Of a stretch of 64,000 nucleotides of DNA, positions 53,941 through 63,672 are shown piece after piece. The DNA lies in NCBI RefSeq assembly GCF_015062905.1, contig NZ_SUTK01000004.1, positions 1 to 64,000 on the forward strand. The letters are read 5' to 3'. This stretch comes from Methanobrevibacter thaueri (GTDB taxonomy: Archaea; Methanobacteriota; Methanobacteria; Methanobacteriales; Methanobacteriaceae). Within the stretch, counting starts at the first letter, position 1. The number at the start of each line of letters is the position of its first letter. A program made the position numbers and the translations under genes. A model generated the notes under the pieces. The model was not told the origin of the DNA. It did not search any database and worked only from the letters and a program-made list of their open reading frames with translations.

Positions 53941-56580
53941 ATGGCCGCATTCGATAGGATTAAATCCGGAATTCCCGGGCTTGATGAAGCCTTAGACAAT
54001 ATCCGATTGGGAGATAATGTAGTATGGAATGTAACAAACTTGAATGAATTTTCCTACTTTGTCAATCCCTATGTCAAACAGGCAAAGGAAGATGGCAGGA
54101 ACTTGATATACATTCGATTTGCTAATCATCCTCCATTAATAGAAATGACCGATAAGGATTTTGAACTGCTTGAAATTGAACAGGATAATCCTGACACCGA
54201 GTTTTGCATGATAGAGCGTGATGGGATTAAGATATATCAGGTAAATCCATATAACCAATTTGAAACATTCACTCTTGAAGTTCACAGAATCATCGAAAAG
54301 GAAGGCTTTGACGCATTTTATGTTTTCGACTGCCTGAGTGACCTGCAGGCGGTCTGGTCAACAGATTTGATGATGGGCAATTTCTTTAAGGTCACCTGTC
54401 CGTTCCTCTTCCAACTGGACACTGTGGCATATTTCCCAATCATTCGTGGAAGGCATTCTTATGATGCAATAGCCAAAATTCGTGAAACTACACAGTTGTT
54501 CCTGAATGTATACTCTAATTCTCCAGAGGAAGTTTACGTCTCTCCTCTGAAGGTGTGGAACAGGTATTCCCAGACCATGTTTCTGGGACACAAGTTCAAC
54601 CCTCAAACAGGATTCGTCAAGGTTCTTCAGGATGGCCAGGAAGTCAGCAAATACTACAAGACCATCAATTCCGACAAGTATCAGGATGGGCTGACCCTGG
54701 ACAGCTGGGAAAGGTATATGATTCAGGTTAGAAGGGAGTATAAAGAAGGCAAAAACATTGACGAGGAATGCGATAAGATCTGTGAGCTGATGATGACGAA
54801 AGATGAAAAGATGCTTTCGAAAATCAAGGAATACTTCACTTTTGAGGATTACATCACAATTTACGACCGTCGTGTCGGCAGCGGATTGGTGGGCGGTAAG
54901 ACATGCGGAATGCTGCTTGCAAGAAAAATTATCGAAAAGGACCGTCCGGAGATATACAGCAATTTCGAGCCTGATGATTCGTTCTATATAGGTTCCGATT
55001 TATTCTATACATATATCGTTTCAAACGACTTGTGGGACCTTCGGGTAAAGCAAAGGACACAGGAAGGTTATTACAAATACGGTAAGGAATTGGAGGAAGC
55101 CCTTAAAAACGGCAGTTTTCCGGATGGAATTAAAAAGGAATTCATACGCATATTGGATTACTTCGGACAGAACCCTATAATTGTCAGGTCAAGTAGTTTC
55201 CTTGAGGACGGGTATGGAAATGCATTTGCCGGAAAATACGAATCTGTGTTCTGCGTAAATAGGGGCAGTCTTGAGGAACGTCTGGCCGCTTTTGAAGAGG
55301 CTGTAAAGATTGTATATTCAAGTACCATGAACATTTCCGCTTTGGAATACAGGAAAATAAATGGTTTGGACGACACTGATGAACAGATGGCTCTTCTGGT
55401 TCAAAGGGTTTCAGGCTCTTATCATGGAGACTATTTATTCCCGACAGCTGCCGGTGTCGGATTTTCATACAGCCCATATTCTCCGCTTCCGGACATGGAC
55501 AACAGCAAGGGAATGTTGAGGCTTGTAATGGGTCTTGGTACTAAGGCTGTAGACAGGACAAAAAAGGATTATCCAAGAATCATCAATCTTGATAAGCCTG
55601 AAGTGACACTAACGAAGGATATAAAGGAAAAGCACAGATATTCACAGCATTATCTTGATGTCATCGATTTAAAAAATATCTCTTTGCATGATATACCTGT
55701 CGATGAGGGTTTAGGTGTAATTCCAAGGTATGCAAAAAGAATTTTGGTCGAACATGACCGTGAAGCCGAAAGAATGTTTCGGGATCGTGGACAACGTCGT
55801 GAAATAGTGTTCGTCAACTGTGAGGGAATCGTAAAGAATAAGGAATTCATTGAAGAGATGAAGGAAATCCTGAGCACGTTACAAACAGCATATGATTACC
55901 CGGTCGACATTGAATACACAGTCAATGTTGGAGAGGACAATTCATTCAATGTAAATCTATTGCAATGTCGCCCTCTTCAGGTTTCAGTAAATGATGAGGC
56001 CATTGAGATGCCTGAAGACAAAAACGTCTTTTTCCACATTAAGGAATCCTCCATGGGAATGTCACGCAAGAACAAGATTGACACGATTTGCTATGTTGAT
56101 CCGCACAAGTATTACGAATATCCTTATGCCCAGAAAAGTTCAATATCCAGGGTTATCAGTGATGTAAATGCTTATTGCAAGAACAACGATAAAACAGCTA
56201 TTCTGATAGTTCCCGGAAGAATAGGCACATCCTCTCCCGAGTTGGGAATTCCTGTAGTGTTTGCCGATATCAGTCATTTTTCCGCAATCCTGGAGGAGGC
56301 ATATAGTGAGGTTGGCTATATGCCGGAATTGTCTTTTGGAAGCCACATGTTCCAGGATTTGGTGGAAGCGGAAATATACTATGGGGCATTGTTTGAAAAT
56401 GAGAGGAAACTGGAATTCAACAGGGACATGGTCTATGATTATCCGAATATCCTGGAGGACATCAATCCTAATTTGAGTGAGGAAGTCTATTCCATGATAC
56501 AGGTTATAGACTTTGATGAAAATAAGGCGGAGTTATACCATGATATGAATAAGGATGAAACATTGTGCATTTTCAAGTAA
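53941..56580 (+). CDS. PEP/pyruvate-binding domain protein with degenerate KaiC-like N-terminus
   Basis: An 879-residue protein. Residues 1-240 start RIKSGIPGLDEAL like KaiC/RadA ATPases, but the Walker A glycine-lysine loop is missing (GDNVVWNVTNLNEFS instead). Residues about 315-680 are a PPDK/PEP synthase N-terminal ATP-grasp domain: GSGLVGGKTCGMLLA, IIVRSSSFLEDGYGNAFAGKYESV, VMGLGTKAVDRT and LLQCRPLQ. The phospho-histidine and PEP barrel domains of PEP synthase are absent. About 200 more residues of unclear fold follow. It may be a kinase or dikinase-like sensor. It lies 79 bp after glutamate synthase. Confidence 0.78.
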   Translation: MAAFDRIKSGIPGLDEALDNIRLGDNVVWNVTNLNEFSYFVNPYVKQAKEDGRNLIYIRFANHPPLIEMTDKDFELLEIEQDNPDTEFCMIERDGIKIYQVNPYNQFETFTLEVHRIIEKEGFDAFYVFDCLSDLQAVWSTDLMMGNFFKVTCPFLFQLDTVAYFPIIRGRHSYDAIAKIRETTQLFLNVYSNSPEEVYVSPLKVWNRYSQTMFLGHKFNPQTGFVKVLQDGQEVSKYYKTINSDKYQDGLTLDSWERYMIQVRREYKEGKNIDEECDKICELMMTKDEKMLSKIKEYFTFEDYITIYDRRVGSGLVGGKTCGMLLARKIIEKDRPEIYSNFEPDDSFYIGSDLFYTYIVSNDLWDLRVKQRTQEGYYKYGKELEEALKNGSFPDGIKKEFIRILDYFGQNPIIVRSSSFLEDGYGNAFAGKYESVFCVNRGSLEERLAAFEEAVKIVYSSTMNISALEYRKINGLDDTDEQMALLVQRVSGSYHGDYLFPTAAGVGFSYSPYSPLPDMDNSKGMLRLVMGLGTKAVDRTKKDYPRIINLDKPEVTLTKDIKEKHRYSQHYLDVIDLKNISLHDIPVDEGLGVIPRYAKRILVEHDREAERMFRDRGQRREIVFVNCEGIVKNKEFIEEMKEILSTLQTAYDYPVDIEYTVNVGEDNSFNVNLLQCRPLQVSVNDEAIEMPEDKNVFFHIKESSMGMSRKNKIDTICYVDPHKYYEYPYAQKSSISRVISDVNAYCKNNDKTAILIVPGRIGTSSPELGIPVVFADISHFSAILEEAYSEVGYMPELSFGSHMFQDLVEAEIYYGALFENERKLEFNRDMVYDYPNILEDINPNLSEEVYSMIQVIDFDENKAELYHDMNKDETLCIFK

Positions 56581-56829
56581 TCAGGTCATAGTTTAGGATA
56601 ATGGAAAACATTTCATTATTTTTGGGCAGGCGGGTGGGACATATGCCTTTTTATTTGTAATAATTTTTTGAAAAAAAGATTTTTCAAATAAAAGAAACGT
56701 ATGACAAAATCGTTATGTGATCAATGACCCTGTTTGATTTTTTCGAGTTTATTTTTTCAGCGGGGTTGTTTTTCACATATTTTTTTTGAAATTCAGTATT
56801 AAAAAAATAAGTTAAAATCTAGAATTAAT

Positions 56830-57771
56830 CTAGATTTCTTTTTCATAAGCTTTCACGGCCTCTTCAACATCATCATAAAGTCCAAGGGCTGCAAGAGCGC
56901 CGACTTTACCTTGTTCGCCGGTAACCGCAATCAATGGAATGTTCAATTCTTCTGCAACAGATTCTGCAGTTTCAACATCCATCATTCCGGATTTTGTAGC
57001 AATTGAATACTCTCTTAACTTTTCAGGAATGTCTAAACCTTCCAATATGGCAATTGCTGTTTTATCGGATAAGGTATCCCTTTTGAGAATTTCAATTACA
57101 TTATCAATTAAATCCTGCTTTTTATCGCTTTCGACAGCGAAAGTAAGAGCGATTGAAACACAGTTTTGAGTTTTGTGCGGATTATGAGGATATAGTTGAA
57201 CAATAATGTGATCCAAGTATTCGAAACCCATTCCTGCAAGTTCGACTCCCAGATTATGAGCCATTGTCCAGGTGGCACCTGCATCTTTGGTGTCTGTATC
57301 GTCAACACCTATAACTACCTTTTCAAGTTTAGGTGTCACAACTGTAGCCTTACCTGCTTTTGAGCCTCCTCCAACTTGAATAAGCTCAACATATTTAACA
57401 CCTTCGCCCATTCCTCTGCACATTCCAGCTCCAACGCCAGCACCGGCCAGACCTGCATGGGTAACCTTAACCTCATCGCCGTCAACGATAATCTCATCAA
57501 TTCCGGCAGCATTGAAACTTGCCTTCAGGTCAAGCGGAGCCTTGCCGACATGACATTTATAGACATGCTTGTTTCCGTCACGGTAAGCGGAATCAATGAG
57601 CTCTGAATTGTTTCTGTATTGGTGCAGTAACCAATGAGACCCTGAAATACATGGATGGTACTCTACGAGTTCCACCCTGTCCCCATCAACCATAGTCAAT
57701 ACTTTTTCGTATGGAGCTATCCATGGGTCATTAAACTTTTCTCTTAATTCGTTAGGCTTTAGTATTTCCAT
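56830..57771 (-). CDS. Methanogenesis marker protein 11
   Basis: A 313-residue protein matching methanogenesis marker 11, found in essentially all methanogens. Recognisable features are VTHAGLAGAGVGAGMCRGMGEGV near residue 105, VVIGVDDTDTKDAGATW near residue 150 and YPHNPHKTQNCVS. The DDTDTKDAG element resembles metal-binding loops of tRNA(Ile2) agmatinylating enzymes and related proteins. Its biochemical role is not established. It is last in the leuCDB-ribH operon, 7 bp after ribH. Confidence 0.93.
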   Translation of the reverse strand: MEILKPNELREKFNDPWIAPYEKVLTMVDGDRVELVEYHPCISGSHWLLHQYRNNSELIDSAYRDGNKHVYKCHVGKAPLDLKASFNAAGIDEIIVDGDEVKVTHAGLAGAGVGAGMCRGMGEGVKYVELIQVGGGSKAGKATVVTPKLEKVVIGVDDTDTKDAGATWTMAHNLGVELAGMGFEYLDHIIVQLYPHNPHKTQNCVSIALTFAVESDKKQDLIDNVIEILKRDTLSDKTAIAILEGLDIPEKLREYSIATKSGMMDVETAESVAEELNIPLIAVTGEQGKVGALAALGLYDDVEEAVKAYEKEI

Positions 57772-57778
57772 CTAATCA

Positions 57779-58195
57779 CTAGATTTCTTTTAATCTGTCG
57801 CACATTTTGATAGCTGCTTCAACTGCACTTTTTGCGTTTTTAACACGTCTGTGAGCATCCATTCTGGTCATACCTGGACCGGTAATACCGAGTGCCACTG
57901 GAGTGTCGTATTCAAGTGCTAAATCAGCGATTTTACGGGAAGCGTGCTGTGCTACGATTTGATCGTGGTCAGTTGCACCTTCAATTACAGCGCCGAGGGT
58001 AATGAGTGCATCGTATTCATCTTTTTGTAATAATTTTTTAATTACGAGAGGCATATCGAATACACCTGGAACTGCAACAACTTTTGTGATTTCGCAGCCT
58101 CTGTTTTTAGCTTCTGCTTGAGCGAGTTCTAACATCATTTGTGTAATATCATAGTTAAATTCAGCAACTACTGCTGCTATTTCATATCTTGCCAT
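57779..58195 (-). CDS. ribH: 6,7-Dimethyl-8-ribityllumazine synthase
   Basis: A 138-residue archaeal-type RibH that joins the RibB product with the pyrimidine to make lumazine. Features are VVAEFNYDIT, VPGVFDMPLVIKKLL, TLGAVIEGATDHDQIVAQHAS (active-site His) and PVALGITGPGMTRMDA. ATG 58195 is chosen over 58204, since MARYEIAAVVAEFNYD is the usual start. It receives dihydroxybutanone phosphate from riboswitch-controlled ribB at 17-18 kb. It lies between a small membrane gene and marker 11. Confidence 0.94.
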   Translation of the reverse strand: MARYEIAAVVAEFNYDITQMMLELAQAEAKNRGCEITKVVAVPGVFDMPLVIKKLLQKDEYDALITLGAVIEGATDHDQIVAQHASRKIADLALEYDTPVALGITGPGMTRMDAHRRVKNAKSAVEAAIKMCDRLKEI

Positions 58196-58215
58196 TTTTA
58201 TCAATCCTCTTTAAT

Positions 58216-58329
58216 CTATCCGGCACCACCGAAAATAATGAGTAAAAATCCTGCTACCCCACTAACTACCATAATGAATATGATAAAAAGTGCTGCCATT
58301 TGCATTTTGGTTAATTTTTTGAAATTCAT
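58216..58329 (-). CDS. 37-residue single-pass membrane protein
   Basis: A short ORF between leuB and ribH, in the same direction: MNFKKLTKMQMAALFIIFIM, then VVSGVAGFLLIIFGGAG. It has a positive N-terminus, one hydrophobic helix of about 24 residues and a Gly-rich end. GGAGAT lies upstream of the ATG at a normal distance, and spacing to both neighbours is short, supporting real translation in the operon. I do not recognise a family. Confidence 0.65.
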   Translation of the reverse strand: MNFKKLTKMQMAALFIIFIMVVSGVAGFLLIIFGGAG

Positions 58330-58344
58330 ATTTATTATATCTCC

Positions 58345-59352
58345 TTATAAATTATTTATAACTTCACTGGTTAATTCTTCGGTTGTAGCTGAACCGCCTA
58401 AATCACCGGTTAAAGTATTAGCATCATTCAGTACTTTCAATATTGAAGCCTCAAATCTGTCGGCTTCATCGTTTTCGCCTAAATATCTAAGCATCATTAT
58501 TGCTGAAAGCATCATAGCTATCGGATTGGCCTTGTTTTGGCCTGCAATATCCGGCGCTGAACCGTGGACAGGTTCGAATAAAGCTCCATCCTGCCCGATA
58601 TTTGCAGATGGAATCAAACCGAGTCCTCCAACAAGACCTGCCCCTTCATCTGATAAGATGTCTCCGAAGAGGTTGGTTGTTACAATAACTTCAAAGCTTT
58701 CCGGTTGTGTGATGAGATACATTGCTGTTGCATCAACATAAAAGTCCTCGGTTGCAATGTCCGGATAGTCCTTTGCAACTTCATAGAAAATTTCACGAAA
58801 CAGACCGTCGGTTTTTTTGAGCACATTGGCTTTATGAACTGCGGTTACCTTTTTCTTATCATTGTCCTTAGCATATTTGAATGCATAGTCAATAATGCGT
58901 CTTTCTGCTTCTCTTGTGATAATGCGTCTTGCTATTGCTCCTTCATCGGTGAATGATTCCTCATCAGCAATATACATTCCTTCCGTATTTTCACGCACAA
59001 TCATAAAGTCAATATCGTCAAATAATGAATTAGTATTAGGATAAGCTTTAACTGGTCTTAAATTAGCAAACATTTTCATTTCCTGGCGTATCTTAACGAT
59101 AACGTCCGCTGCAGTTTCACCGGCTGCACCGAACAGGCATGCATCAGCTTCTCTAATGATATCCAAAGTTTCGCCAGGCAGTGCGGTGCCTGTCTTTTCA
59201 AGGCATTCATCACCTGCATCACCATAAACATATTCGAAATCAATATCCAATGCATCTAAAACATCCAATGTTGCTTTCATAACCTCTTTGCCGATTCCAT
59301 CACCTGGAACGACTGCAATTTGATATTTATCTTTTGTTTTTGAGGTATTCAA
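58345..59352 (-). CDS. leuB: 3-Isopropylmalate dehydrogenase or paralogue
   Basis: A 335-residue isopropylmalate/isocitrate-type dehydrogenase: IAVVPGDGIGKEVM, IVRENTEGMYIADEE, ATNLFGDILSDEGAGLVGGLGLIPS and PVHGSAPDIAGQNKANPIA. Adjacent leuC and leuD favour LeuB, oxidising isopropylmalate; the close paralogue AksF (homoisocitrate, for coenzyme B) cannot be excluded. The start is TTG 59352, overlapping leuD by 26 bp, since no ATG fits the conserved N-terminus. Confidence 0.82.
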   Translation of the reverse strand: MNTSKTKDKYQIAVVPGDGIGKEVMKATLDVLDALDIDFEYVYGDAGDECLEKTGTALPGETLDIIREADACLFGAAGETAADVIVKIRQEMKMFANLRPVKAYPNTNSLFDDIDFMIVRENTEGMYIADEESFTDEGAIARRIITREAERRIIDYAFKYAKDNDKKKVTAVHKANVLKKTDGLFREIFYEVAKDYPDIATEDFYVDATAMYLITQPESFEVIVTTNLFGDILSDEGAGLVGGLGLIPSANIGQDGALFEPVHGSAPDIAGQNKANPIAMMLSAIMMLRYLGENDEADRFEASILKVLNDANTLTGDLGGSATTEELTSEVINNL

Positions 59353-59806
59353 TTAAACCACCTTGATTTAAAATTTCTAACATGAATGGAGGCAATTTTT
59401 TAAATGTAATTTTTTCGCCATTGGAAGCGGTAATGGTTCCTTCGTCCATATCCACTTCGATTTCATCTCCATCTTCTATTATTTCTGTAATTCCGGGAGC
59501 TTCAAGAAGAGGAACTCCAACATTTGTAGCATTTCTATAAAAGATCCTGGCGAATGATTCCGCAATCACGGCTGACACGCCAACGCCTTTAAGTGCAATC
59601 GGGGCATGCTCTCTTGAAGAGCCGCATCCGAAATTTGTTCCCGCTACGATAAAGTCTCCTTTTTTACATTTCTTATTGAAGTCAGCATCAAGTCCTTCCA
59701 TACAATGCTGTGATAATCTTTCTTCATCAGTATAAATCAGATATCTTCCAGGAACTATAATGTCTGTGTCAATATCATTTCCAAATTTCCAAGCTGTTCC
59801 TTTCAT
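59327..59806 (-). CDS. leuD: 3-Isopropylmalate dehydratase small subunit
   Basis: A 159-residue small subunit of the aconitase family. [21 protein letters not shown] and [22 protein letters not shown] are its key parts. The specificity loop reads YLIY; as I recall, homoaconitase small subunits of methanogens have YLRT, so this supports isopropylmalate isomerase. ATG 59806 is 4 bp after the leuC stop; the longer start at 59887 would overlap leuC and is rejected. Confidence 0.88.
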   Translation of the reverse strand: MKGTAWKFGNDIDTDIIVPGRYLIYTDEERLSQHCMEGLDADFNKKCKKGDFIVAGTNFGCGSSREHAPIALKGVGVSAVIAESFARIFYRNATNVGVPLLEAPGITEIIEDGDEIEVDMDEGTITASNGEKITFKKLPPFMLEILNQGGLIEYLKNKR

Positions 59807-59810
59807 ATAA

Positions 59811-61055
59811 TCACTCCGGCGCAACGATTCTTCCTTCAATTGCTGAAGCGGCAGCAACAGCGGCGGAAGATAAATAAACTTTTCCATCAGGACTTCCCTG
59901 TCTTCCCTTAAAGTTTCTGTTGGATGTGGAAAGACTTACCTCATCAGGTCCTATGATTCCAGTATGGCCTCCAAGACAAGGGCCACAGCATGGAGCTGAC
60001 ACAAGTGCTCCGGCATCAACGAATATTTTAATCAGTCCTTCGTCCAATGCTTTTGAGTAAACTTCTTTTGATGCAGGTATGACCAGCATTCTAGTGCCAT
60101 TGGCTATTTTATTGCCTTTTAAAATCTTTGCGGCATCACGTAAGTCACTGATTCTACCGTTGGTACAAGAACCTAAAAATACCTGGTCAATTTCTACATC
60201 CACCTCGCCAATCGGCTTCACGTTATCAACGTTGTGAGGACAGGCAATTTGAGGTTCCAAATCATTAACATCAACATCTATTACATTAAGTGAAGAGGAG
60301 TCCAAATCAGTTTTGAACACTTTATAAGGCTTATTGGAACGTTTTTCGACATAAGCGATAGTTTTTTCATCAGGTTCTACCAAACCGGTTTTTCCACCCA
60401 TCTCAATCGCCATATTGCATAAAACCATTCTGTCTGAAACGGTCATATCCGCAATGGTATCTCCTGCAAATTCACAGGCTTTGTAGGTGGAACCATCGGC
60501 ACCCATCATTCCAATAATGTGTAAAATCACATCTTTTGCATAAACATTGTCTTTTAACTTACCAGTAATGTTAAATCTGTTTGTTTCAGGCACTTTAAAC
60601 CATAGGTTGCCTTCAGCAAACACCATTGCCATGTCAGTTGAACCAATTCCAGTTGAAAATGCGCCCAATGCGCCATGAGTACAGGTATGTGAATCGGCAC
60701 CTACAATAACGTCTCCAGGCACTACATGGCCTTTTTCAGGTAATATCTGATGACAGACGCCTGCATTAACATCATAAAAATTCTCAATACCCTGCTCTTT
60801 TACAAATCTTCTCATTAATATATGGTTATTAGCTGAGTCAATGGAGTCAGCCGGAACCTGGTGATCAAATGGTATAACAATTTTTGACGGATTCCAAACC
60901 TTCTCTGCTCCAATTTTTTCAAAAGACTGTACTGAAAGAGGCCCGGTCAAATCATGAGTCATTGCTATATCAATATTTGCGATAATAATATCTCCGGCTT
61001 CCACACTTTCTTTTCCGGAAGCTCTAGCTAATATTTTTTCGGACATTGTTGGCAT
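59811..61055 (-). CDS. leuC: 3-Isopropylmalate dehydratase large subunit
   Basis: A 414-residue large subunit with a [4Fe-4S] cluster ligated by Cys in [12 protein letters not shown] and the [13 protein letters not shown] segment. Substrate loops include [21 protein letters not shown]. It isomerises 2- and 3-isopropylmalate with LeuD. Methanogens have a second set for homoaconitate (HacAB); adjacency to leuD with a YLIY loop supports the leucine role. AGAGGT precedes ATG 61055. First gene of the operon. Confidence 0.88.
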   Translation of the reverse strand: MPTMSEKILARASGKESVEAGDIIIANIDIAMTHDLTGPLSVQSFEKIGAEKVWNPSKIVIPFDHQVPADSIDSANNHILMRRFVKEQGIENFYDVNAGVCHQILPEKGHVVPGDVIVGADSHTCTHGALGAFSTGIGSTDMAMVFAEGNLWFKVPETNRFNITGKLKDNVYAKDVILHIIGMMGADGSTYKACEFAGDTIADMTVSDRMVLCNMAIEMGGKTGLVEPDEKTIAYVEKRSNKPYKVFKTDLDSSSLNVIDVDVNDLEPQIACPHNVDNVKPIGEVDVEIDQVFLGSCTNGRISDLRDAAKILKGNKIANGTRMLVIPASKEVYSKALDEGLIKIFVDAGALVSAPCCGPCLGGHTGIIGPDEVSLSTSNRNFKGRQGSPDGKVYLSSAAVAAASAIEGRIVAPE

Positions 61056-61150
61056 ATTTTAAACCTCTCACTAATGATAAATGTTTTTGTTTTACAAGAT
61101 ATATAAACTCTTTTTAATGTTTATATATAATGTATAACAAAATATAAATC

Positions 61151-62362
61151 ATGAGCAACTCATTTTTTAAAAGATTCAAAAAAGAAGAAGAACCTCAAAT
61201 AATTGAGGAAGAAACTCCTGTTTGGGAAGATAGGATTTTTTGGGTTTCAACATTGCAAAAAATAGCATTTCCTGTCCTGAATAATTTGTCAAAAGGGTCA
61301 CTTAGAAAAACAATGCCTTTTGAATCAAACACTACTGAAGGACAAAAATTTGCATATCTTGAAGCTTTTGCTCGAGTTTTCAATGGAATCGCTCCTTGGT
61401 TGGAATTAGGAGCAGATACTTCTGATGAAGGTAAAATTCGTGATAAATATATTAATTTAACCATTCAATGTATTAGAAATGCCGTTAATACCAACAGCAA
61501 TGATTATATTTTTGTTGTGGAACCTAAACAATCTTTAGTTGATGTTGCTTTATTTGCTCAAGGATTACTCAGAGCCAAAAATCAAATTTGGCTAAATTTA
61601 CCAATGGATGTTCAAGCTAGAATAATTCGCGAACTTAAGAATACAAGAATTATAGCCCCTTATGAAAATCATTGGCTATTATTTACCTCAATGATTGAAG
61701 CGGCACTTTTAGAATTCACAGGCGAATGTGATATGGAAAGATTAACATATGCCATTTCCAAATTCAGGGATGAATTCTATATTGGGGATGCAATTTACTC
61801 TAATGGTGCAGAATTTGAAGCAGATTACTTTAACAGTTTGGTTATTCATCCTATGCTCAATGATATATTGCGTGTAATGAGAAAATACGGTCTTAGAGAT
61901 GGCGAATTTTTAGATGTGCAATTAATGAGATCATCCAGGTTAGCTTCTCAGCTTGAAAGAGTCATTTCTCCTGAGGGAACCTATCCGCTTTTAGGTAAAG
62001 CCCTATCATATCGATGTGGTGTTTTCCATTTGCTTTCACAGGCTGCCTTATTAAAGGTCTTGCCAAGAAATATTTCTCCGGCACAAGTCAGAAGTGCACT
62101 TACAAAAGTTATTAAAATGCAATTTGAAGGCAATCAAAACTTTAACTCTGAAGGATGGTTAATTTGCGGATTAAACGCATCACAAATGGAAATCTGTGAA
62201 GACGATATTAATACAGGCAGTCTTTATGCATGCTGTACAGTATTCTTGGCTTTAGGTTTGAAACCTGAGGATGTGTTTTGGGAATCCCCATCTGAAGAAT
62301 GGAGTAGTCAAAAAGCATGGAATGGCCATCAAATACAATCAGACCAATCAATCAATTTTTAA
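61151..62362 (+). CDS. DUF2264 family protein
   Basis: A 403-residue protein of the DUF2264 family, predicted to be an alpha/alpha-barrel hydrolase-like protein. Features include the conserved YLEAFARVFNGIAPWLELG near residue 75, SLVDVALFAQGLLRAKNQIW and SYRCGVFHLLSQAALL. Related proteins are often linked to polysaccharide breakdown in bacteria, so transfer from gut bacteria is possible. There is no signal peptide, so it should be cytoplasmic. It is divergent from leuC and overlaps the convergent wecC by 4 bp. Confidence 0.82.
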   Translation: MSNSFFKRFKKEEEPQIIEEETPVWEDRIFWVSTLQKIAFPVLNNLSKGSLRKTMPFESNTTEGQKFAYLEAFARVFNGIAPWLELGADTSDEGKIRDKYINLTIQCIRNAVNTNSNDYIFVVEPKQSLVDVALFAQGLLRAKNQIWLNLPMDVQARIIRELKNTRIIAPYENHWLLFTSMIEAALLEFTGECDMERLTYAISKFRDEFYIGDAIYSNGAEFEADYFNSLVIHPMLNDILRVMRKYGLRDGEFLDVQLMRSSRLASQLERVISPEGTYPLLGKALSYRCGVFHLLSQAALLKVLPRNISPAQVRSALTKVIKMQFEGNQNFNSEGWLICGLNASQMEICEDDINTGSLYACCTVFLALGLKPEDVFWESPSEEWSSQKAWNGHQIQSDQSINF

Positions 62363-63597
62363 TTCAATTCGTATAAGTTCCCGTAATTATATAATTTAAT
62401 TTCGTTTGGAACTTCTTTTATTATATTTTTTGTATCAAATATTATCGGATTAACCATGCTTTTGGATATCAAGTCATAATCCATGTTCTTGAATTCGTTA
62501 TGGTCGCATAATACTAAAATAAGATTGGCGTCTTTTGTCGCTTCATCCAAACTGACAAAATCAGGATTTTCAATGTGAGGGTCGTGAATAGCTATTTCAT
62601 AATTGGCGCTTAATTTTGCAATTATTTCATAAGCTGGGCTTTCCCTGTCGTCTCCGGTATTTCCTTTATATGAAACACCCAATACGGCTATCTTGCCATC
62701 TGGAATAATCTTTTTAACGTTTTCAACGACAAAGTCAGGCATGGAGTTATTTGTATCACGTGCCAGTTTAATGATTTTTGCCTGTTCAGGCGCTTTAGCA
62801 TAGATAAAGTAAGGATCTATTGCAAGGCAATGTCCTCCGACACCAGGGCCAGGTGAGTGCAGGTTAACCCTTGGATGTTTATTGGCCATTTCAATAACGT
62901 CAAGTGCATTCACACCAATTTCAGCACATATTTTAGCAAGCTCGTTTGCAAGAGCAATGTTAACGTCTCTGAAAGTGTTTTCCATACATTTTGAAAGTTC
63001 TGCGGTTTTTGCCTCTGTAAGCATCAAGTCCCCTTCAACAAATTGCCCGTAAACTTCACTGGCCTTTTTGGCACATTCCGGTGTAACTCCACCAATTATG
63101 CGGTCATTGTGTATCAACTCATCAATGATCTTTCCGGGAAGCACCCTTTCAGGGCAATGTGCAAGGAATAAGTCTTCACCAATTGTAAAGCCGGCCTTTT
63201 CGAAAATCGGTTTTATTGTCTCGTCTGTTGACATAGGGGCAATTGTGGATTCGATAATGACCGTATTTCCCTTTTCAATATAAGGCAGGATTGATTCGCA
63301 TGCTGTTATGACATAGCTCAAATCACAGCTATAGTTTTCAACGATGTATGGTGTTGGCACGGTAATTATGAAAGCGTCGGCTTTTTCGGGAGTTAGGCTT
63401 GCTTTGTATACTTTCAATTCAACAGCTTTTTTGATAATGTCAGATATTCCTGGCTCTTCGATATGGATAATCCCTTTATTCAGGTTTTTTATCATTTCTT
63501 CTGATATGTCGACACCTACCACTTCGCAGTGGTTACGAGCGAATAACGCTGCTGTTGGTAATCCAATGTAGCCTTGACCAATAATACATACTTTCAT
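62359..63597 (-). CDS. wecC: UDP-N-acetyl-D-mannosaminuronate dehydrogenase-type nucleotide sugar dehydrogenase
   Basis: A 412-residue UDP-sugar 6-dehydrogenase. The Rossmann start is VCIIGQGYIGLPTAALFA, followed by TVPTPY, HCPERVLPGK, KCMENTFRDVNIALANELA and the catalytic segment GPGVGGHCLAIDPYF (Cys). The C-terminal domain has AVLGVSYKGNTGDDRESPA. PERVLPG and GGHCLAIDP are typical of ManNAc dehydrogenases (WecC), which supply ManNAcA for surface glycans or N-glycans. It is divergent from rfbD, so this looks like the edge of a surface-sugar region. Confidence 0.88.
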   Translation of the reverse strand: MKVCIIGQGYIGLPTAALFARNHCEVVGVDISEEMIKNLNKGIIHIEEPGISDIIKKAVELKVYKASLTPEKADAFIITVPTPYIVENYSCDLSYVITACESILPYIEKGNTVIIESTIAPMSTDETIKPIFEKAGFTIGEDLFLAHCPERVLPGKIIDELIHNDRIIGGVTPECAKKASEVYGQFVEGDLMLTEAKTAELSKCMENTFRDVNIALANELAKICAEIGVNALDVIEMANKHPRVNLHSPGPGVGGHCLAIDPYFIYAKAPEQAKIIKLARDTNNSMPDFVVENVKKIIPDGKIAVLGVSYKGNTGDDRESPAYEIIAKLSANYEIAIHDPHIENPDFVSLDEATKDANLILVLCDHNEFKNMDYDLISKSMVNPIIFDTKNIIKEVPNEIKLYNYGNLYELN

Positions 63598-63672
63598 AAT
63601 TCCAACTCCATTATTAATTAAATATTACTTCAAACATATATAAAAACTAATATTAAAGTTTTAAGTGATAAT

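Noticed and set aside
56624..56638. G-rich GGGCAGGCGGGTGGG as a quadruplex
   Set aside because: It has only three runs of three G plus one GG, enough at most for a weak two-layer structure; no supporting context.
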